This document shows, in pieces, positions 5,677 through 8,058 of a DNA stretch of 8,058 nucleotides. Source of the stretch: Thermoplasmata archaeon. Its GTDB lineage: Archaea > Thermoplasmatota > Thermoplasmata > Lutacidiplasmatales > UBA184. The stretch lies in the NCBI GenBank assembly GCA_022750355.1, contig JAKIVW010000083.1, positions 1-8,058 on the forward strand. The letters are read 5' to 3'. The translations under genes and the position numbers were made by a program. The notes under the pieces are model-generated. The model searched no databases, had not been told where the DNA came from, and saw nothing but the letters and a program-made list of their open reading frames with translations. How positions within the stretch are numbered: position 1 is the stretch's first letter; the number at the start of each line of letters is the position of its first letter.

Positions 5677-6407
5677 GCTTCCCCGTCGTGGGCGGTCGCG
5701 GGAGTTCCCCCGTCGGGCACGGAACCTTCGACCGAGAGCCACTGGGCGACCAGTCGGCCTTCGGCCCGTCGGAGGATCTTCCCGAGGGCCGGCGCGCTGC
5801 GACCCGTTTGGTGCGCCATCCGGGTGAGGGTGATTCTCCGGGGGACCGCGTAGTAGCCGAGGACCCAGGCGCGCGCCAGCATCTCGGCCTGCAACGAGGT
5901 GAGCAATGAGGTGGCCGTCTCCGCGGGGTAGGGTCGCCCCGACGCCCGGAGGACCTTGTACGGGAACTCCTCCCGGTCCAGCCGGCGCAGGACCCGGCGC
6001 AACGCGCGCTCCTCGCCGCGGAACGACGCCACGACCTTCTCCGAAGTGATCCGAAAAGGTGCGGTCGGGGAGATCTCCCCTCCCGCGAGGGAGAGCAGCC
6101 GGCGCAGCCGCTCGGGATTGCGTTGCCGGACGAGCACGATGTAATCCCGGGTCCGAGGTCGGCGTTCGACCAGTTCGAAGCTCTCAAAGCCGTAGACCGC
6201 ACGGATCCGTCGGGACTCCCGCTCCAGCTCGGCGGCCGAGCGAAGGGCGCCCTTGCGCCGCACCCGCAGCAACTGCAGCCGCCATCCCTGCTCGAGACGT
6301 AGCGTCTCGAGGAGCTCGACTTCCTCGTACTTCGCGAAGAGGTCCGCCGGAATCAGGCCCAAAAGTTCCAGGTCCTCCGTCCGGAACTCGAGGGTGACCG
6401 ACTGCAT
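5673..6407 (-). CDS. HTH_10 (bacterio-opsin-activator type) transcriptional regulator
   Basis: This 244-residue protein has a C-terminal helix-turn-helix of the archaeal HTH_10/Bat family at about 169-222: LTSLQAEMLARAWVLGYY, then VPRRITLTRMAHQTGRS and LGKILRRAEGRL. This is the family's usual opening helix, GYY-VPRR linker, and recognition helix. The N-terminal 165 residues alternate strands with Arg-rich helices and resemble the sensor halves of short Bat-like regulators; I recognise no GAF, PAS or metal-binding motif, so the signal is unknown. The tail from 226 (EGSVPDGGTPATAHDGEA) looks disordered. The ATG at 6407 lies about 27 nt after a TATA-like box (6431-6438) and has no Shine-Dalgarno motif. 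It is divergent from the ubiD-ubiA operon across 83 bp and could control it as well as itself; dut follows 24 nt downstream. Family assignment is strong; targets are inferred from position. Confidence 0.88.
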   Translation of the reverse strand: MQSVTLEFRTEDLELLGLIPADLFAKYEEVELLETLRLEQGWRLQLLRVRRKGALRSAAELERESRRIRAVYGFESFELVERRPRTRDYIVLVRQRNPERLRRLLSLAGGEISPTAPFRITSEKVVASFRGEERALRRVLRRLDREEFPYKVLRASGRPYPAETATSLLTSLQAEMLARAWVLGYYAVPRRITLTRMAHQTGRSAPALGKILRRAEGRLVAQWLSVEGSVPDGGTPATAHDGEA

Positions 6408-6430
6408 GGAGGTCGGGGGACGGAGGGTTT

Positions 6431-6438
6431 CGATATGA
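6431..6438 (-). promoter_or_regulatory. TATA box of the HTH_10 regulator gene
   Basis: The minus strand reads TCATATCG, an AT-rich island with its centre about 27 nt upstream of the ATG at 6407. No Shine-Dalgarno motif precedes the start, which suits a leaderless transcript. It is back to back with the ubiD box, the two centres being about 30 bp apart. Confidence 0.5.
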
Positions 6439-6452
6439 ACCTTGGGCCGCCT

Positions 6453-6476
6453 CTTCCGAGTTTAATAAGCGGGAAG
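6453..6476. repeat. Inverted repeat centred on the ubiD TATA box, candidate operator
   Basis: CTTCC (6453-6457) and GGAAG (6472-6476) form a dyad with a 14-bp spacer centred at 6464.5, the middle of the TATA-like box. A second, slightly offset pair, CCGCC (6447-6451) and GGCGG (6481-6485), lies outside it. A dimeric regulator here would compete with TBP/TFB. The divergent HTH_10 protein is the obvious candidate, but its binding site is not known. Confidence 0.3.
6461..6469 (+). promoter_or_regulatory. TATA box of the ubiD-ubiA operon
   Basis: TTTAATAAG is the clearest TATA-like box in the window. Its centre is 26 nt upstream of the GTG at 6491, so transcription should begin at or next to the start codon and give a leaderless mRNA. 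This spacing supports GTG at 6491 as the UbiD start. An inverted repeat, CTTCC at 6453-6457 and GGAAG at 6472-6476, is centred on it. Confidence 0.6.
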
Positions 6477-6490
6477 GCTCGGCGGAGCTC

Positions 6491-7969
6491 GTGGCGTTCC
6501 GGTCGCTCGGCGAGTTTCTCGACGCCCTGGACGCCCGAGGCGATCTCGCCCGGGTCAAAGCGCCGGTCTCGAGGGACCTGGAGATCACCGAGGTCACGCA
6601 GCGGGCGATTCGGTCCGACGGACCCGCCCTGCTGTTCGAGAACGTCCCGGGTTCCACCGTCCCGGTCGTGACGAACCTCCTCGGTTCCCCCCGACGCATC
6701 GCCTTCGCCGTCGGAGCGACCGACATCGGCGAGGTGGCCGACCGGATCGGCAAGCTCGTCCACCTCCGCCCGCCGGCCGGACTGGTCGGCGCGATGAAGG
6801 ACCTCGGGGGCACGATCGACCTTCTCCAAACGGTGCGATCCCTTGCCCCCAAACGGGTGCGGTCCGGCCCGTGCCAAGAGGTCGAGGAAGAGCACGTCAA
6901 CCTCGACGCCCTCCCGATCCTGAAGTGTTGGCCCCACGACGGGGGCCGCACCATCACCTTCCCGATCGTCATCACGAAGGACCCCGACACGGGGGAGTCC
7001 CACACGGGGATCTACCGGCTTCAGCAGTACGGCCCCGACACCCTCGGGATGCACGTCCAGATCCACCGGATCGGGGCGAACAACTATCGGAAGTGGGCCG
7101 CGCGCGGCGAGAAGATGCCGGTCGCCGCGGTGGTGGGGATCGACCCGGCCACGCTGTTCTCGGGTCTCGCCCCGGTCCCCGAGGGGATCTCGAACTTCGT
7201 CTTCGCCGGGTTTCTCCGATCCGACCCCATCGAGCTGGTGCCCGCCCGGTCGGTCGACCTCGAGGTCCCGGCCCAGGCCGAGATCGTGCTCGAAGGGTAC
7301 GTCGACCCGACCGAGCGGAAGGTGGAGGGGCCGTTCGGCGACCATACGGGGTACTACTCCGCCCCCGAACCGTTTCCCGTCTTCCATGTCACCCGCGTCA
7401 CGCGACGGGAGCGACCCTACTACCTCGGGACGGTGACCGGCAAACCGCCCACCGAGGACGCGGTCCTGGGGAAGGCGGTCGAGCGGGTGTTCCTCCCCGT
7501 CATCCGCCTCGTCCTCCCCGAGCTGGTCGACATGAATCTCCCGGTGGAGGGGCTGTTCATCAACGTCGGGATCGTCTCCATCCGAAAGCAGTACCCCGAT
7601 CACGCGCGCAAGGTGATGCACGCGCTGTGGGGGCTCGGCCAGATCATGTTCGTCCGTTACCTCATCGTCGTCGACGCGGACGTCGACGTGCACGACCTCC
7701 ACGAGGTCCTCTACCGTGTCGGCCTTCAGGCCGACCCCGAGCGAGACCTCGAGCTGTCGCACGGTCCGGTCGACCAGCTCTCCATCTCCAACCCGGTCCC
7801 GAACCTCGGAGCGAAGGTGGGGATTGACGCGACCCGCAAGCGGCCGGAGGACGGGTTCCCCCGACCGTGGCCGGAGGAGATCCGCTCGGACCCGGCGGCG
7901 GTCGCCGCTGCCGAGAAGGCGATCCGGGAGGACCCGGCGCTCGCTCGGCTCCTGCGGCCGAAGCCGTGA
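6491..7969 (+). CDS. ubiD: UbiD-family prenylated-FMN-dependent decarboxylase
   Basis: This 492-residue enzyme, close in length to bacterial UbiD, should use prenylated FMN (made by UbiX) to decarboxylate an aromatic or alpha,beta-unsaturated acid. Visible signatures are the N-terminal SLGEFLDALDARGDLARV (5-22), the cofactor and metal region around TGIYRLQQYG (172-181) with conserved Arg176, HRIGANNYRKW (192-202), and EGPFGDHTGYYS (279-290). Glu279 matches the first catalytic glutamate of the Fdc1 Arg-Glu-Glu triad, while the second position is Asp284, as in UbiD-type EGPxGDHTGYY. Later blocks, LPVEGLFIN (350-358) and NPVPNLGAKVGIDATRK (434-450), also fit. The start is GTG at 6491, 26 nt after a TATA-like box. 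The stop overlaps the UbiA start, so the two act as an operon, most simply for decarboxylating a prenylated aromatic acid in quinone synthesis. A UbiD homologue of the archaeal mevalonate pathway (anhydromevalonate-phosphate decarboxylase) is the main alternative. No ubiX is in view. Confidence 0.93.
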   Translation: MAFRSLGEFLDALDARGDLARVKAPVSRDLEITEVTQRAIRSDGPALLFENVPGSTVPVVTNLLGSPRRIAFAVGATDIGEVADRIGKLVHLRPPAGLVGAMKDLGGTIDLLQTVRSLAPKRVRSGPCQEVEEEHVNLDALPILKCWPHDGGRTITFPIVITKDPDTGESHTGIYRLQQYGPDTLGMHVQIHRIGANNYRKWAARGEKMPVAAVVGIDPATLFSGLAPVPEGISNFVFAGFLRSDPIELVPARSVDLEVPAQAEIVLEGYVDPTERKVEGPFGDHTGYYSAPEPFPVFHVTRVTRRERPYYLGTVTGKPPTEDAVLGKAVERVFLPVIRLVLPELVDMNLPVEGLFINVGIVSIRKQYPDHARKVMHALWGLGQIMFVRYLIVVDADVDVHDLHEVLYRVGLQADPERDLELSHGPVDQLSISNPVPNLGAKVGIDATRKRPEDGFPRPWPEEIRSDPAAVAAAEKAIREDPALARLLRPKP

Positions 7970-8058
7970 CGGCCGGCGCCGCCCCCCACGGACGGCTCTA
8001 CGAGCTCGGGCGCTTCCTCGAGATCCAGAACGTCGGGCTCAACCTGCCGTTCGCCCTC
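7966..8058 (+). CDS. ubiA: UbiA-family prenyltransferase, N-terminal fragment
   Basis: A GTG at 7966 overlaps the TGA stop of ubiD (GTGA) and opens a frame of 31 codons to the right edge. The peptide begins MTAGAAPHGRLYELGRFLEI and goes on QNVGLNLPFAL. A short basic segment, then LEIQNVGLNLPFAL leading into a membrane helix, is how archaeal UbiA-type prenyltransferases begin. These integral membrane enzymes attach a polyprenyl chain to an aromatic acid, as in quinone synthesis, or to glycerol-phosphate lipids. The DxxxD prenyl-diphosphate motifs would lie beyond the edge. The 4-nt overlap indicates translational coupling with ubiD, and pairing with a decarboxylase favours the aromatic-acid role. 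Identification rests on 31 residues and context, so a different membrane protein is possible. Confidence 0.65.
   Translation, partial: MTAGAAPHGRLYELGRFLEIQNVGLNLPFAL

Noticed and set aside
6353..7762. 469-codon open frame on the minus strand opposite ubiD
   Set aside because: It is antisense to UbiD, is strongly biased to Asp, Val, Arg, Gly and His, and has no family resemblance; a composition shadow.
1..8058. CRISPR array, insertion sequence, prophage, tRNA or toxin-antitoxin locus
   Set aside because: No regularly spaced repeats, transposase or integrase motifs, terminal inverted repeats or tRNA-like cloverleaf were seen; almost all of the window is explained by ordinary genes.

Overview
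This GC-rich window looks like a piece of an archaeal chromosome, most likely an uncultured member of the Thermoplasmatota or a related euryarchaeal lineage. The assignment rests on a Hef/FANCM-type helicase, an HTH_10 (bacterio-opsin-activator type) regulator, a zinc-ribbon membrane protein of archaeal style, a UbiD-UbiA pair, and AT-rich TATA-like boxes about 25-30 nt upstream of most start codons. Such spacing implies leaderless transcripts. The lineage call is inference from gene content; no rRNA or other marker is present.

Layout, left to right. On the minus strand at the left edge is the first 25 codons of a protein that begins with a signal or anchor segment (1-77), preceded by a 118-nt gap with a TATA-like box and a Shine-Dalgarno-like site. 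Next come three genes, all minus, reading from right to left: a GT2 membrane glycosyltransferase (2385-3563), an aldehyde dehydrogenase (880-2358) and a zinc-ribbon, single-TM, beta-rich ectodomain protein (196-825). Divergent from the glycosyltransferase, across only 38 bp, lies a Hef-like superfamily 2 helicase without a nuclease domain (3602-5203, plus). It converges, with one base between stop codons, on a trimeric-type dUTPase (5205-5648, minus), which follows an HTH_10 regulator (5673-6407, minus). Across an 83-bp divergent promoter region from the regulator is a UbiD-family prenylated-FMN decarboxylase (6491-7969, plus), whose stop overlaps by 4 nt the start of a UbiA-family prenyltransferase cut off by the right edge (7966-8058).

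Functionally the window mixes DNA maintenance (Hef helicase, dUTPase), isoprenoid-quinone or prenyl-lipid synthesis (UbiD, UbiA), and envelope or lipid decoration (GT2 enzyme, aldehyde dehydrogenase, membrane zinc-ribbon protein). The HTH_10 protein is positioned to control its own gene and the ubiD-ubiA operon. I see no mobile element, CRISPR array, RNA gene or integration scar, and no gene-free stretch over 300 bases. The most unusual aspects are the promoter architecture, including TATA-like boxes built from the stop codons of upstream genes, and the pairing of a CrtQ-like glycosyltransferase with an aldehyde dehydrogenase.
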